Assembly: GCA_000467715.1 (NCBI GenBank)
Contig: AJFK01000341.1
Location: forward strand, 1-64,000
DNA from: Hysterium pulicare CBS 123377
Lineage: Eukaryota; Ascomycota; Dothideomycetes; Hysteriales; Hysteriaceae
DNA: 64,000 bases
Reading direction: 5' to 3'
The notes below the pieces were generated by a model. It was not told the DNA's origin. It was given only the letters and a program-made list of their open reading frames with translations, and did no database searches. The position numbers and the translations under genes were made by a program. This document shows positions 23,931 to 36,185 of this stretch, piece by piece. Each line of letters starts with the position of its first letter. Positions within the stretch are counted from its first letter, which is position 1.

Positions 23931-24037
23931 TCTTGGGAGGATTTGTCTATGCAATCACGCCAGCACGTGATGCGCTTGTCGATCAGCTAATTCGTCTAAG
24001 ATTCAACTCCTCTAGACAATTCTTCGCAACCACCGCC
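23931..24037. promoter_or_regulatory. 107-bp bidirectional promoter, JmjC gene and prefoldin 5
   Basis: Only 107 bp separate the opposed start codons, so core promoters and both leaders must overlap here. Confidence 0.6.
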
Positions 24038-24615
24038 ATGGCTTCTCAGCAAAAACAGCAAAGTAAGTCTTCAAAACAATCTAGGTTATAGCCATACTAA
24101 TAAAATTACAGTCGATATCACAAGCTTGAGCGCGCAACAGCTCATGGAGCTACAGAAACAGCTCAACGCCGAATTAGAGCACCTTACGAACTCCTTCCAA
24201 TCCTTACGAACCGCGCAGTCAAAATTTCGCGATTGCATAAAATCTATATCTACAGGCCTGACCGAAAAGACAGCGGGTACTTCCCCAGTCCACCAACTTA
24301 TTTTTTCCAGACAACTTACGTCGACAAAACCTAGACAAGCCCCTCCTCGTGCCCCTCACCTCATCGTTGTACGTCCCGGGTACCCTATCCAGCAGCACGC
24401 ATGTTCTTGTTGATGTAGGGACCGGTTACTTCATCGAAAAGTCAACAACAGACGCCACCGACTTCTACAATCGCAAGATCAATGACTTGGGAGCGAGTCT
24501 TAAGGATTTGGAGCAAATAGTGCAAGGAAAAGCCCAAAACGTGAAAATCGTTGAGGATGTTCTACGAGCGAAAGTGACGGCTTCGAATCAAATTGAAGGG
24601 GAGAAGTCAAAATGA
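24038..24615 (+). CDS. GIM5: prefoldin subunit 5 (Gim5)
   Basis: This is an alpha-type subunit of the hexameric prefoldin chaperone, which passes nascent actin and tubulin to CCT in the cytosol. Three exons (24038-24062, 24112-24276, 24335-24615) with 49- and 58-bp introns give 156 residues, the usual size. The first coiled coil is LSAQQLMELQKQLNAELEHL. The central beta-hairpin signature is KPLLVPLTSSLYVPG with VLVDVGTGYFIEK, and the second coiled coil begins FYNRKINDLG. The short first exon (MASQQKQQ) is typical of fungal orthologues. Divergent from the JmjC gene. Confidence 0.93.
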
Positions 24616-26194
24616 GCTCCCGGTGCTGAGACCTAGTCCAGCTCAGGATTCAGAGGAAGACGTCCGCACCAGAAGACACACAGATGGCCAAAAAGGAATG
24701 ACACCACCGTCCCAGAGTAAGAAGAAGTTGACGATCACTCCATACACAGACGAGGGGAAAAGGTCTTGGTAATTGTCAGCCCTAAGAGCATCCGCTCCTT
24801 GAATAAAAGGTTGAATGGCTCGTTTGAGGGAGGCCATAGTCAGCTTTTTCGAAACATTTTGATCAAATTACCAACAATTCTCATATGAACAGAGATTTCT
24901 CTAAGACTTTCTTGCTACTTCACCCCATGGCGTACTCTTTCCTCTCTGCAGCTACTCTCTATTCGGGGTCTCAGGTATACAGATACTTGCGCAAGAGTTA
25001 TTGGCATCGAGGCAGATTGAGGATACTGTCTGCGAACCCTCCATTATAATGACGAGGGCATCGTGAACGCCGACAAAACATTACTAACAATCATACCGGG
25101 CGTTAAGAACGGATAAACGATCTCAAAGAATCGATACTCTCATAACTGGGCGCGACATGTATCAGACCATGTATACTCGGCCCCTTCTGGGCCCGGGTTT
25201 CACCAGGCTTATTTGACTGCAGAAACTGATTCCATCAGCCGGAAAGGCCCGAGTACCATTTCGCTGAGAAATCCTACTGTATCCATGGTCGAAAGGACGC
25301 GGTTAGGCGGTGAAGAGATGTTCTCATGGAAGATAGCACATGCGCAATTCCCAGAAGCTCCGCATATTGGGAATACAAGTCATCTCGTATTCGCGACTTT
25401 ACCTCCTAAGGCATACCGCAGTACTCTGTGATATGCATAGAATGACTGTCAACTCTCATCATCAATTCCAAACGCCGCAACGTCAAGGAATACGGTGAAT
25501 ACGGTGAATACCGAAGTCCTCGAGTTTATACGTCCGTAACCCGTTCTTCAACAACGCTTCTGCAAGGCCAAAGCCCATTTCTAATCACTCCGTCGGCGAT
25601 AAGCTCCACTATCAGCTCCCAATTCAGCAAGTTCACACGCGTACAGGATGGACCCTAAAATTTTTATTCAGCTTTCAAGCTCAACAAACGTCCGTGCTTA
25701 CCTCGGTTCTTTCCCATTGCAGCCTAACATCAGCCTTACACGGGCCGCTGGGTCGGCGTTGGCGCCACGCGAGCGGTCGGCGGGAGATCTTTGGCGAAAC
25801 TCGACAGGGATGAAAGTGGACAGGAACCCGGATGCAGATTGATACCGAGTTGGGTGGCGTGTGATGTCAACGATCGCGGCTTCAACTTTCCGGAAGGATC
25901 CAGTTTTTCGGAAGGAAACGCCGTGGTTGGCTTCGTGGATTGGTAGGTCGTTCGTCTTTTAGGCTCGGCCGAGGTTTTCTAAATGCGATGGCGTCTTTGA
26001 ATAAAATGATGTCGCCCGCCGTGGACATGGGAGCTTCTTTGCTGCTTTGTGTTGCTATCGTTACCTTTCTCTACATTGCGTTCTACTTGTTACCTCCGCC
26101 CTGGGATTTTCGATAGCATATGCATCTTAACTAATCCATACCTCATCTCATCACATAAGTCCTTAGTACTGCGTCATCTCTTCCGCTATCCACA
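24616..26194. other. intergenic with a minor 9-bp repeat
   Basis: 1.6 kb without a supportable gene. TACGGTGAA is repeated at 25491-25508. A 64-codon ATG frame at 25648-25842 has no recognisable features. The last 150 bp form the leader of the MFS gene. Confidence 0.4.
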
Positions 26195-28240
26195 ATGAAC
26201 GCCCAAGGCACAGACATTGAGTCTGGCCAAGGACAAAAAGGCATTCCACATTGGAAGCTCATCACAGAACAAGGAGTCGTGACACCAGAGATAACAAAGT
26301 GGCAGTATAAGGGCTCCGGCACAGAAGATGATCCGTATGTTGTTGAGTGGATAGAAAACGACCCACGAAATCCGATGCAATGGGGGCAGAACAAGAAATG
26401 GACTTATTGTGTAACCATGGCTTTCGCAGTTCTTGCTGTGTCATTCTGTTCGTCTGCATTCTCTGGAGGTATGTGTATTGTTTCTTCCATATGCTATGAG
26501 CACCATGGCGTTCTTGACCCTTACTAACCATCTCAATAAAGGTATTCGTCAACTCATAATTGAATTCCATTCGAGTCAGGAAGTCGCAACGCTTGGTCTT
26601 TCCCTCTTCGTTGTCGGCTTCGCCCTTGGACCACTGCTGTGGGCGCCTCTCAGTGAATTATACGGCCGTCAAATCGTATTCGCCGCCACCTTTATTCCAT
26701 TCGTCGCTTTCAATGCTGGCGTTGCAGGATCTCAGAATATGTGGACTGTATTGATCCTACGATTTTTCGCCGGCTCTTTCGGATCCAGTCCTCTCACTAA
26801 TGCGGGAGGCGTTGTTGCGGATTTATTCAATGCCAAGCAACGAGGTGCAGCAATGAGTATCTTTTCAATGGCACCATTCATGGGCCCAGTCCTTGGGCCG
26901 ATTGTTGGGGGCTTCTTAGGCATGACCGAGGGCTGGAGATGGGTGAATGGACTTATGGCCATTTTCTCGGGAGTTATCTGCATTGTTGGCATACTACTTG
27001 TTCCGGAGACCTACCCACCCGTTCTACTCAGAAAGCGCGCCGAAACACTATCGAAGATGACTGGAAAGGTGTATAGATCTAGAGGGGATATTGACCAAGG
27101 TACCGTGACGGTTGGCGAGGCCTTCTCAACTGGTCTGCAGAGACCTTGGATCCTTCTATTCCGCGAACCGATTGTCTTCCTTCTTAGTATCTACATGGCC
27201 ATCATCTACGGTACATTGTATATGCTCTTTGGCGCCTACCCTATCGTCTTTCAACAGCACAGAGGCTGGAGCGAGGGTATCGGTGGTCTACCTTTCATCG
27301 GAGTCGCTATTGGCATGGTGCTCGCTTTAGTATACACCATGTTCTACGATAACAAACGATATCTTGGACGAGTCAAAGCCGAAGGAGGTTTCGCAACTCC
27401 AGAGGACCGTCTCCCGCCTGCTATTGTTGGAGGCATCGCACTCCCTATCGGACTGTTCTGGTTCGCTTGGACAAACTATCCATCCATCCATTGGATGGCT
27501 TGCATCACAGCTGGTGTTCCTTTCGGATTCGGAATGGTTCTTATCTTTTTAAGCATCATGAACTATCTCATTGACGCATACACCATCTTTGCCGCATCTG
27601 TCTTAGCAGCCAACTCCATCATACGATCACTGTTCGGTGCTGCTTTCCCTCTGTTCACCACGCAAATGTACGGCAATCTTGGTAAGTCACCCAAACTCCT
27701 TATAACACAAGACCAAATATCTGACTCTTCAAAGGCATCCACTGGGCTTCTACCATCCCCGCATTCCTCGCCTTAGCATGTCTCCCCTTTCCCTTCCTCT
27801 TCTACAAATACGGCGGCTCCATCCGTCTAAAATGCAAATACGCCGCCCAAGCCGACGCCTTCATGAAGAAAATCCGCGGCCAAATCCCCCCTTCCACCGA
27901 AACATCTCCCGAGCGCGAGCAAGACATTGAAAAAGAAGAAACTGCAGAGCAAGAAGCTGCCGACTACTCCTACATACCTGAGAACGAGCCCAGATTCGAA
28001 GAAATGAAGACGCAACATGAAACTGGTGCGGAGCCTAGACTCGAGAAGATCAGGACTGGGAGGAGTATGAGGAGTAGGACGAGAAGTGAGGCGGATTTCT
28101 TTGATAATCCGTATGCGATTGATAGGGTGAATACGAGAGAGACTTTTAGGAGCGGGAGGAGTAGGAGTAGGGGGGAGAGTATTAGTGGGACGAGGAGTAG
28201 AGAGCTATCGAAGGTCAGGAGTAATAAGAGTAGGAAGTGA
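26195..28240 (+). CDS. MFS drug/polyamine exporter, DHA1 type
   Basis: A plasma-membrane proton antiporter of the major facilitator superfamily. Three exons (26195-26468, 26542-27681, 27735-28240) with 73- and 53-bp introns give 639 residues. After a cytosolic N-terminus ending in [15 protein letters not shown], the usual entry into helix 1, about twelve hydrophobic helices follow. The DHA1 motif A variant is LSELYGRQ, and motif C-like glycines lie in [17 protein letters not shown]. The last 130 residues form a hydrophilic cytosolic tail, acidic then strongly Arg/Ser-rich (GRSRSRGES), longer than usual for the family and a possible phosphorylation region. It resembles the Flu1/Tpo1-type fungal exporters; substrate unknown. 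Confidence 0.9.
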
Positions 28241-29170
28241 AGAACTGGGATTTGGTTGAGATAACGAATTGATTCGTATGTTTGGGAGTTCGGCATGTTT
28301 CTGATGAGCGTTCACGCATTTGTTTGGATCTGAGATTAGGGGACGGCTGGTTTGAAGCAGTATTCTAGACTTGTCGCTCACGCGATGATGAGGGGAAAGG
28401 ATGGCACGTTTAATGAACTAGAGTATGATCTATCAGCAAATATTAATACCATATCTTTATTGAAGATATCCCCTAAAGTTGGTTTCAAGCGTGAAGTAGT
28501 GGAGATTCGGTGTTCATCTTGATCTACCACATGTGGTCACCACGCTGTATCATTCATCAGCACACCTTGATTTCAGCTTGTTATTAGTTAATCTTCCTAT
28601 TCATTATTCCCTCTAAAGCTTACTCGAAGGCTTGCAATCATACAACTCTGGAGGTACTACGGGACAACGTCGAAGGCACCACAATAGAACATTGCCTATT
28701 TCGGTAAGTTCCTGCCAAAGTGTTGATTGTGGCATAATGCAATCTAATCGTGGGAAGGCGGTTTGTAGTCGGTTAACAGTTTCCTAACAGATATAATCCG
28801 TGTCAGATGAGCTCTTGAGAGGGTTTAACTTTTCCTTCCGCGATACATTCTATACAGACGTAGTACTAGAATAACGATTTAATCCAAAAAGTGTCGAGTT
28901 ATTACGCTGTTCTTGATGACCTTGCGAGTTGAGACAACTGAAGAACGATCGCGCCCCCTGCTAAGCTTAATTTAGCGCCCGCATAGCTCCCTTGTCTTGG
29001 TAATGTGGCACGGATCTGTGAGACCACATTTCCCTCATAGTTCGTCGACCATGACATGCAATATTCGGCATTGTTCACTAGTTATCTTCCTCCCCTTATT
29101 ACTTTCGTGTGATGAGGATAAGCAGCAGCGCTTATAGTCACACTCCCCAACGAATTCCCAAAGGTTCCTC
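28241..29170. other. AT-rich intergenic region
   Basis: 0.9 kb of AT-rich sequence between the MFS and GH47 genes. No gene, RNA or repeat family recognised. Confidence 0.45.
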
Positions 29171-31014
29171 ATGGGTCGACCGTTCCGAATTCGAAACATA
29201 GCATTATGTGCCGTTCTCATCGTTGCCGTATACCATTTCCTCCCCACGCGCTATGGAGAGATCCTGAGCTCTGAATTCGGATCACAGTCGCAGGAGCAAT
29301 ATATGAACGATGCTGAAAAGATTCCTCCTATTACCGCTAAGAAGAGCTCGTTTGCTTGGAATACAGTCAAATTTAGCCATCCCCCCGATACTTCGCCCTC
29401 ATTGCCTCCGCCTGTAACATCCCGCCCTCGAATCCAATACAACTTCAAGCCTGAATCACCTAGTAAGGCTGATATACAAGATAAGAGGCGGTTGAAAGTC
29501 AGGAGGGTCTTTCAGAAGGGCTGGGATAGTTATAAGAAGAATGCATGGATGAAGGACGCGCTTAAGCCGATATCCGGGGAATACGTAGACCAATTCTCCG
29601 GATGGGCAGCCACATTGGTCGATTCGTTGGATACATTATGGATAATGGGTATGCGGGAGGAGTTCTACGAGGCCGTTGAAGCCGTTGCTTCGATTGACTT
29701 TGGCAAGTCAACTTCTGGCTCAGTGAATATGTTCGAGTCATGCATCCGGTACCTAGGCGGTCTACTGGCTGCATACGATCTCAGCGGGCATGAAGCACTA
29801 CGTATCAAAGCTACTGAAGTCGGCGATTTACTATATGCCGGATTCAACACGCCGAATAACATGCCCGTCGATTTCATCTCATTTGAAACGGCTAAGACAG
29901 GAGAGGGGCTCAATGTGGAAGATATGGTCGTGTCCGCTTCCCCTGGTACCATCACGTTGGAGTTTAGTCGTCTCTCTCAGATCACTGGGAATTCTAAATA
30001 CTATGCCGCCGTTTCGAAAGTAATGGATGTCTTCCACCAACACCAGAACGAAACAAAGCTTCCAGGTATGTGGCCAATGTATGTCTCCATGGCCCGACAA
30101 GACGTCGTTTCCGGCTACCAATTCTCCATCGGAGGAAACGCCGACTCGCTATACGAATATCTCCCCAAAGCTCACGCACTCCTCGGCTCTTCGTCTCCCT
30201 CGTCAGCGAAATACGAAAGCATGTCGCGCAAATTCATGGACACAGCGATGAAGCAGCTCTTCTTCCGCCCCATGCTCCCCGACTCAGCAGATATCCTCAT
30301 TTCCGGTAACTGCGACGTCCATGGAAATGAGGGCGAACTAACTCCGAGCCTCGATCCCGAGAGCGAACATCTTTCGTGCTTTATTGGAGGCCTTTACGCA
30401 CTCGGCGGCAAGCTCTTCAACAACCCTAAGTATCTCTCCGCAGGCCGCAAACTCGCGCGCGGCTGTGCATACGCATATAAAGCCTTCCCCACAGGCATAA
30501 TGCCCGAACGCTACAACATGGTGAAATGCGAAGACGCCAAGAAATGCCCCTGGGATGAGCAACGCTGGATCGCCGAGACGAAGAAAAGGCCGGAATATAA
30601 AGAACAGCTCCCCAAAGGGTTTACGACGGCCAAGGATCCCAGATACATTTTACGGCCTGAGGCTATTGAGAGTGTGTTTGTGCTGTGGCGGATCACGGGC
30701 GAAGAGGAGTTTAGAGAGGCGGCTTGGGATATGTTTACGGCGGTGGCGAAGGCGACGGATACGGAGCTGGCGAATGCGGCGATTGATGATGTTACGAGAG
30801 TTGATTCGCCGCAGACTGATTATATGGAGGTAAGTTATCCTTTTTATCACTCGAAAAGAGGGAGATCCGGTTGCTAACGGACGATTCTCGACAGAGCTTT
30901 TGGATGGCGGAGACGCTAAAGTATTTTTATCTCGTCTTTGCTGATACGGATCTGATCAGTTTGGATGATTTCGTTTTGAACACTGAAGCTCATCCTTTCA
31001 GACTGGCTAAGTAG
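29171..31014 (+). CDS. class I alpha-1,2-mannosidase, GH47
   Basis: This enzyme trims alpha-1,2-linked mannose from N-glycans in the ER/Golgi. Two exons (29171-30829 and 30895-31014) with a 65-bp intron encode 592 residues. A signal anchor at residues about 8-25 ([18 protein letters not shown]) makes it a type II membrane protein, followed by a Ser/Pro-rich stem. GH47 motifs appear in order: [73 protein letters not shown], the splice-spanning [15 protein letters not shown], and the C-terminal LNTEAHPF with the calcium-binding Thr. The unspliced frame would lose the last two motifs, so the intron is certain. A Golgi-type or secreted role is likely. Confidence 0.95.
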
Positions 31015-32059
31015 GATAGCTAGCGGCCGGTAAGACTTTGGTCCGTCATATCGTTCTTTCTAAGATACCCACTTCCCATTGCTTCATTTAGATGTCGTTG
31101 GATAAGAGACAGTCTAAGACTTATGACTAGAGAAAGGATAATTACTATTTTGTTTAAGTATGGCGAACGGGGTAGTTGATTTAATGTACTTATAGAGTAA
31201 GCATAGGGGGTCGGGCGTCTGAATGGAGTTTCTACAGAGTGTAAAAGTTCAAGATTTATGGCACTTGATTCAGCATGGTATATTTAATATCTATAAGCAT
31301 ACTACTAATATTTAGATATGGCTATCTAGAAACACATTACACTCTGTAGTGTTTATGAATGGGCCGTTCAATGTGTGGTCTTTTGCCCAGTCTCCAAGCT
31401 CGTCACTACTCACATGTCTCCACCTCTGGAATAAGGTTAATTTTGTATGCCTTTTGCCTTTCTATAGCAAACCAGAACTTAGGCATTCCTATCGGTAATA
31501 TCAACAGATTCCGAATAGGCGATAATACTCTCACCATATGCGAGATAAAATCTCAACGCCCTATGGTCTACTCAGATATAGGTAGCCAACACATTCCAAA
31601 CAGTTTCACATGTCGGAGTTGGCCATGTTTCCACAGCAGGGCGTTTCAAGTGCTCCGCTAAAAATAATCCCTTGCCCCTGAAATCGGGACCGCACCGTGA
31701 TGATTGGTCGACGATGGACGTGTTCCTGCAGGGCGTGGCGTTTCCCGTTTACCAAACAGGATGGCGCCGCAATCCTCGCCGCAATCCCCCCGGCGCAGTT
31801 TCTCCCTTCACCTGCCATCTCAACCTCACCGGAGAGTCCGACCCTCAACTTCACTCCTCCTCCCTTCGTACGCTCTCTCGTACAGTCGCTCCTTCTTCTC
31901 CTTGTCTATCCTTAATTTCTTCTTTTCACACCTGTTTCTACACGCTCTTTACCACGACAACTCCATACCTTTCTATTCACCCTTTTGCTGCCACGCCTGC
32001 AACACTTCCTCCTATACTACTACTCCGTATTTTGAATCCAACATACCATACCTCCAACC
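31015..32059. other. intergenic between GH47 and GH17 genes
   Basis: Besides the MITE-like element it holds a strongly pyrimidine-rich tract (about 31860-32050, CTCCTTCTTCTCC-like). Such tracts are common just before the start of well-expressed fungal genes, here the GH17 gene. Confidence 0.5.
31232..31349. repeat. MITE-like element with perfect 13-bp terminal inverted repeats
   Basis: CTACAGAGTGTAA at 31232-31244 is matched exactly in reverse complement at 31337-31349. The enclosed 92 bp are AT-rich and non-coding and contain a small internal hairpin (TAGATA-TGGC-TATCTA). The 118-bp size and arrangement fit a miniature inverted-repeat transposable element. GTTT abuts the left end and lies one base off the right end, so a target duplication is uncertain. 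A stable hairpin in the GH47 3' region is the alternative. Confidence 0.5.
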
Positions 32060-33193
32060 ATGCGTTTCTCAACCATTGCTCCCTCAATCGCCGCCCTGGC
32101 CGTGGCCCCTTCATTGGTCTCAGCAGCCGGGACACTGGGCTTCGCGCTGGGCACGAAGAACGCCGATGGAACGTGCAAGAGCCAGTCCGACTACGAGGCC
32201 GACTTCGATGCTATTTCCTCGGCTTCCGGTGCTAAGCTCGTGAGGGGTTATTCGGCGTCTGATTGTAATATGAGTACGGCTATCATGCCGGCGGCTAAGG
32301 ATAAGGGGTTCAAGGTCGTGTTGGCTATTTGGTAAGGATTTTTCGCTCCCTAGATTGAATTTAAGACGGAGGGAGCAGAAACTAATGGAGGAGACTGTTT
32401 AGGCCAGATGTCCAGGAATCCTACGATGCCGATCTTGCTGCCATCACGGCTGTTGCTCCTACATACGCCGATTCCATCTACGCCGTTACCGTCGGCTCCG
32501 AAACCCTCTACCGTGGCAACTTCACCGGCGATCAACTGTCCGATAAAATCAGCTCTGTCAAGACTGCTCTCAAGGGCGTTACATCCACACCTATCAAGGT
32601 CGGCACTGCAGACAGCTGGAACAAGTTCGCCGATGGAACCGGTGACGCTGTTGTCAAGACTGCGGATATCATGTATGTAGACGCCAGTGCTGGAATGGAG
32701 AGATAAAGGATGGATGACAGCTAACGAGCCCAATAACAGCATGGTCAACGCCTTCGCCTTCTGGCAAGCCCAAGGCCTCGACAACGCCACAAAAACCTAC
32801 TTCGACGACATCATGCAAGCCTTCGGACACATCCAATCCGTAGCCGGCGGCGTCGACAAAGCCCCCGAACTCTGGAACGGCGAGACCGGGTGGCCTACCG
32901 ACGGTGAGTAAAACATCCCTCTCCATGCTTCCCCCTCTTCCCCCAAATGCTAATTGATTCGGGCAGGTGGCTCCGACTACGGCGCAGCCAAAGCAGGCAC
33001 CACCAACGCGAAATCCTACTACTCCTCCGCCATCTGCGGCTTACTCGCCTGGAACGTCAATCTCTTCTACTTCGAGGCTTTCGATGAGCCATGGAAGCCT
33101 GATTCCGTCGGTGATAACGGGAAGCCGGCTGATGAGAAACATTGGGGTGCTATGACGAGTGACAGGCAGGCTAAATTCAGCTTGAAGTGCTAG
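32060..33193 (+). CDS. secreted GH17 beta-1,3-glucanase/glucanosyltransferase
   Basis: A cell-wall enzyme acting on beta-1,3-glucan, of the Bgl2/Scw family. Four exons (32060-32331, 32403-32672, 32740-32903, 32967-33193) with introns of 71, 67 and 63 bp join in phase to 310 residues, the normal size. A signal peptide (MRFSTIAPSIAALAVAPSLV, cut after SA) precedes the mature start AAGTLGFALG. Catalytic glutamates are Glu124 (acid/base, TVGSETLYRG) and Glu229 (nucleophile, WNGETGWPTDG). No GPI signal or Ser/Thr stalk is present, so it should be a soluble wall protein. A pyrimidine-rich leader suggests strong expression. Confidence 0.95.
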
Positions 33194-33697
33194 ATGTCAA
33201 TAACGCGTGCGTGGGTGCGTGCGCTCGAGATCGAGTATTCGGCTTGTGTGGATGAGCAGTGTGGGATAAAGATGGAAATAGGTTTGTGAGATTGTGCATA
33301 CAGATGATTTGGGTTCCACGGTTTTGAGGGCTTGCGAGAATGGCATAATTGGCTCTGGGGTGAGCAAACCGCCCTAAGAAAGAGTATGTTCCTCAACCCT
33401 TTGTATATCTCTCGAGAAGCAATTGTATACCCCCTTGAACAGAGTCATTTTTTCTAGAGACCAGCATGAAATTGATGGTGAATTCAATCTAATCTCGGGG
33501 TTGCCTTTCCTATCCCTCCATTTTACTGTTCAAATCAATGTCATATCTTCATATCGTATCTCATACTAAACTTTTGTCTCTTTCTCTCTCCAATCATATC
33601 AATCTAGAACCCCATCCCAACAAAGCCCCCTCAAAACCTCCAAACAGATTATACACCAAGAAATCAAAAATATCCCCCCCAAACCCCCCCACAATCT
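33194..33697. other. convergent intergenic region, C-rich tract
   Basis: 3' regions of the GH17 gene (plus) and the P5C dehydrogenase gene (minus). Homopolymeric C runs at about 33665-33690. No gene seen. Confidence 0.5.
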
Positions 33698-35594
33698 CTA
33701 CACCTCATTACTAGGATACTCCACCTTAACCGTCGGACCAAACTCCTCCTTAATCGCCCTCACATTGACAAACCTCGCCAACAAATTCGCACTCCCCGCC
33801 TTATCATTCGTCCCACTCGCCCTACTGCCGCCAAAAGGCTGCTGCGCCACCACCGCGCCCGTACACTTACAGTTAATATAGAAGTTGCCCGCCGCGTTGC
33901 GGAGCGCGTCTTCCGCATACCGCACCGCCTCGCGGTCTTGGGCGAAGACGGCGCCCGTGAGCGCGTAGTCGGAGGTTTCGTCGATGGTAGTGCAGATGGA
34001 TTGGAAGGCGGAGGAGGGGGAGGATGTGTCGTCGTAGACGTAGACGACTAAGATGGGGCCGAAGAGTTCGCGGGAGAGGAGCGGGTGTGTTGGGGATGTG
34101 GTTTTGTAGATTGTTGGGTGGATGTAGTAGCCGTTTGAATCGTCGTATTTGCCTCCGACCAGCAACTCCAAGTCTTTATCGTTGTTCGCTTCGTCGATGA
34201 CGGCGGCTAGTTTCTTGAAGCTGGCTTCGTGGATCACGGGACCGATGAAGTTCTCGAAGGCCGAGGGATCCCCGACTTTCAAGTTCGCCGTGTGGCGGAT
34301 GAGTTGGGGTTTGAAGTCCGGCCATAGGGATGAGGGGATGTAGGCTCGTGAACACGCGCTGCATTTCTGCCCCTGGTACTCAAAGGCCCCGCGCACCGTC
34401 TGCACAACCGCGTTCTCTACGTCCGCACTGCGATGCACAACGTGGAAATTCTTGCCCCCCGTCTCCCCCACAATCCGCGGATACCCCCTATACAACCCCT
34501 CCGCGACACCCTGCGCAATCTTCCCATACAGCGACCTGAACACCGCCGTGCTGCCCGTATAATGCAGCGCGGCGAACTGGCGGTGCGCGAGGATGGTCGC
34601 GGTCACGGATTCGGCGTCGCCGGGGATGAATTGGATGACGTTGGGTGGTAGACCGGCTTCTAGGAGGATGGAGTAGATGAGCCAGTTGGAGGCGACGGCG
34701 TAGGGGGAGGGTTTCCAGAGGGCGACGTTGCCCATTAGGGCGGGGGCGGCGGGGAGGTTGCCGCCTATGGCGGTGAAGTTGAAGGGGGTTATGGCGTAGA
34801 CGAAGCCTTCCAGGGGGCGGTATTCGAGGCGGCTGGGGAGTAGTAAAAGTGTGAGTATAAGGGGTTGTAAGAGAGGGGGGTTAGGGGGTTACACACTTCC
34901 ATACGCCGGCGGAGTTGTAGACGGGTTGGTTGTTGTAGGTTTCTTCGGCGTATTTGACGTTGAATCTGAGTTCTGGTTAGGATATCTCCAGGACTGTAAC
35001 ATGATTGCTTGAATAGGATTTAGCAATACCTCAAGAAGTCACACAGTTCTGCAGCAGCATCTATCTCCGCCTGCCATGCGTTCTTCCCCTGGCCTAGCAT
35101 GGTAGCAGCCATGATTTCGTACCTGTATTTCCCAGATATCAGATCCGCTGCTTTTAGAAAGACAGCAGCTCGATCTGCAAATGGTAAGGACTCCCATGAT
35201 GGCTTGGCGGCCAGAGCAGCTTCTATAGCTTTGTTCACTTCGGCGGTGCTGGCATTGGAGTATTTGGCTACGACATCGGCGTGGGAGGCAGGGTTATGCT
35301 GCTCTAGAATGGAGGAGCCTTTGATCTAGGAGAATGGATGAGACATATATCTATGAGCTAATTTCAGGGGTCTTACCTGCTTTCCTGCTACTGCTAAGGG
35401 CACTTCGAGTGGTGCTTGCTTTTTCAATGCGGCGACGGCATCTTGCAGCTTCTGTCTGTCCTCGGAGCCTTTGGTATAATGTTTCTGTGCAATTGATCAA
35501 TTGGACAGCTCCTAGAAGATCAATTGCTTTCCAGTCATCTTACGTTTGGCTCATTGTGAATAGCAGGGACCTGGAAGTTCGCAATGGAAGCCAT
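33698..35594 (-). CDS. PUT2: delta-1-pyrroline-5-carboxylate dehydrogenase, mitochondrial
   Basis: This enzyme oxidises glutamate semialdehyde (P5C) to glutamate with NAD, the second step of proline catabolism. Five exons (35594-35544, 35484-35377, 35325-35030, 34965-34897, 34832-33698) with introns of 51-64 bp give 552 residues. The family start MASIANFQVPAIHNEPN is followed by HYTKGSEDRQKL. ALDH features: FVYAVTPFNFTAIGGNLPAA (NAD fold), Glu298 in GETGGKNFHVV, catalytic Cys332 in YQGQKCSACSR, and QQPFGGSRASGTNDKAG near the C-terminus. The first exon lacks an obvious presequence, though fungal orthologues are mitochondrial. All five joins keep phase. Confidence 0.95.
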
Positions 35595-36185
35595 GCTTCT
35601 TCTGCAATTGGCACTTGAATGTCGTGGAATGTGAGTTAGAGATTGTCGGACCTGAAAGAAAGATTGTAAGCCTTTGGAGGAACCCATTGGCAATTGAGAA
35701 ATTCAAGATTAATATGTAGAGACTAATTAGACGGGCACTGCGTGCTGTTAAATGTTGTTTGAGAGCTGTGAACGTCGTGAACGAAGCTCGTCACTGAACC
35801 GATGGAAGCCGCAGAGTGGGGCTGTTGAACTGTTCATCACTCGCCTCTTCAACAAGAGCTGATATTCTATTTGCTACCATGTTTGCTAACTGTCGCCGAT
35901 ATCGCCCTCAGTCCCGTCATTTCTCATCAGAAATAAGAAAAAAGTGTTAGAAAGTGACAATGCTGAGATGATAATCCGCAAACGCTTTCGACCTTCTTAG
36001 ACTCGAAGTCTCCGAGCATTCGAACGAATCACGATCTGGTGTTGTGCCAGCAAGAAACGTCTTCTCTGTGATATATCGGCATCGAAATCGTAGTATATTT
36101 CTACCAGAGCTTAAACAGCTTCCTCAGGAGAGACGCTTTTCAGCACACCTCTAACGCCGGACCCCCGAGTAACAAATGCAATGTC
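35595..36185. other. intergenic upstream of the P5C dehydrogenase gene
   Basis: 0.6 kb holding the promoter of the P5C dehydrogenase gene and the 3' region of the Nug1 gene, both on the minus strand. No gene seen. Confidence 0.45.
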
